Shown one piece after another: positions 5,408 to 5,813 of a DNA stretch of 5,813 bases (position 1 is its first letter; each line of letters begins with the position of its first letter). The position numbers and the translations under genes were made by a program. Below the pieces are notes generated by a model. That model had not been told where the DNA came from and ran no database searches. It was given only the letters and a program-made list of their open reading frames with translations. This stretch comes from Alphaproteobacteria bacterium UBA2966 (GTDB lineage Bacteria > Pseudomonadota > Alphaproteobacteria > UBA2966), in contig DEBC01000027.1 of assembly GCA_002348365.1 (NCBI GenBank), forward strand, positions 26,390-32,202. The letters are read 5' to 3'.

Positions 5408-5813
5408 GTGAATTCGGCATCGCCGGTTTCGCGAGGGCACCGCCGCCCACGCGGACGCTGGCGGCATGTATATGCGGCACTCGACCTCGGCACGAATAAC
5501 TGCCGACTACTGGTGGCACGACCTACGCGCAACGGGTTTCGCGTCGTCGATGCATTCTCGCGGATCGTCCGTCTCGGCGAAGGCGTCAGCGCCTCTGGTC
5601 GGCTCTCTGACGAAGCCGTTTCCCGCACCATTGCAGCGCTGAAAGTCTGTGCCGGCAAGATGCGCCGCCGGCGCGTCACGCGGTCACGAAGTATCACCAC
5701 TGAGGCCTGCCGACGGGCAGACAACTGCGATGAATTTCTTCGGCGAGTCCGTGAAGAAGTTGGAATCGATCTCGATATCATTAGCCCTGCCGAGGAAGCG
5801 GAACTCGCACTCG
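5408..5813 (+). CDS. Ppx/GppA-family phosphatase (N-terminal part, runs off right edge)
   Basis: This is the start of an exopolyphosphatase/guanosine-pentaphosphate phosphohydrolase-family protein, which removes terminal phosphate from polyphosphate or pppGpp in the cytoplasm. The ASKHA-fold phosphate-1 motif is clear: Y22-A-A-L-D26-L-G-T-N-N-C-R-L-L-V. R-L-G-E-G-V follows at about 55-60, then an I-T-T-E-A-C-R segment and an E-E-V-G-I-D-L-D-I-I-S-P-A-E-E-A stretch, in the order usual for this family. The gene is cut by the window after 135 codons (a full protein would be 300-500 aa), so Ppx and GppA cannot be separated. The frame is closed by a TGA at 5360-5362. Of the starts after it, GTG 5408 has AGGG (5397-5400) 7 nt upstream and is preferred; GTG 5372 and TTG 5405 lack good ribosome sites. 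An ATG at 5359 is in another frame. The basic N-terminal extension (residues 9-20, rich in Arg) precedes the domain. Confidence 0.92.
   Translation, partial: MNSASPVSRGHRRPRGRWRHVYAALDLGTNNCRLLVARPTRNGFRVVDAFSRIVRLGEGVSASGRLSDEAVSRTIAALKVCAGKMRRRRVTRSRSITTEACRRADNCDEFLRRVREEVGIDLDIISPAEEAELAL

Noticed and set aside
5101..5781. 226-codon minus-strand frame
   Set aside because: It reads through the tRNA and is antisense to the Ppx/GppA gene; the sequence is Arg/Ser/Pro-rich, as expected for a shadow frame.

Overview
The window is moderately GC-rich, protein-dense bacterial DNA that most resembles an alphaproteobacterium. The main pointers are the Ppx/GppA-type protein at the right end (Y-A-A-L-D-L-G-T-N-N-C-R start, a form I associate with Alphaproteobacteria), the tRNA-Gln(CUG) with an encoded CCA, and the general codon style. 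This placement is inference; no marker gene settles it.

Layout from left to right. (1) The 5' end of a gene for an exported protein of unknown function runs leftwards out of the window (1-296, minus). (2) Divergent from it is a complete gene for a Rieske non-heme iron oxygenase alpha subunit of the phthalate-dioxygenase type (521-1825, plus). (3) A bulged hairpin followed by TTTT separates this from a convergent PfkB-family kinase, most like 2-keto-3-deoxygluconate (KDG) kinase (1940-2890, minus). (4) A 213-bp divergent control region contains a palindromic operator-like sequence. (5) Next is a DapA/NAL-superfamily class I aldolase (3104-3994, plus) that lacks the residues expected of true dihydrodipicolinate synthase and looks more like archaeal KD(P)G aldolase. 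(6) Convergent with it, 38 bp away, is a D-isomer-specific 2-hydroxyacid dehydrogenase (4033-4974, minus). (7) A tRNA-Gln gene (5116-5189, minus) follows. (8) The N-terminal part of a Ppx/GppA-family phosphatase runs out of the right edge (5408-5813, plus).

How the genes may work together (inference). The kinase, aldolase and dehydrogenase form a plausible sugar-acid catabolic set: a 2-keto-3-deoxy acid is phosphorylated and/or cleaved to pyruvate plus an aldehyde, and a 2-hydroxy/2-keto acid is interconverted by the dehydrogenase. The kinase and aldolase share one divergent regulatory region, as expected for co-regulated genes. The Rieske oxygenase could open an aromatic or other ring substrate, but no reductase or ferredoxin partner is visible here. 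The tRNA lies between this accessory-looking metabolic block and the housekeeping-type ppx region, so it may mark a core/accessory boundary.

There is no CRISPR array, insertion sequence or transposase in the window. No stretch over 300 bp lacks a gene. I do not see a wholly new type of system; the most notable point is the kinase-aldolase pair with an atypical aldolase active site.
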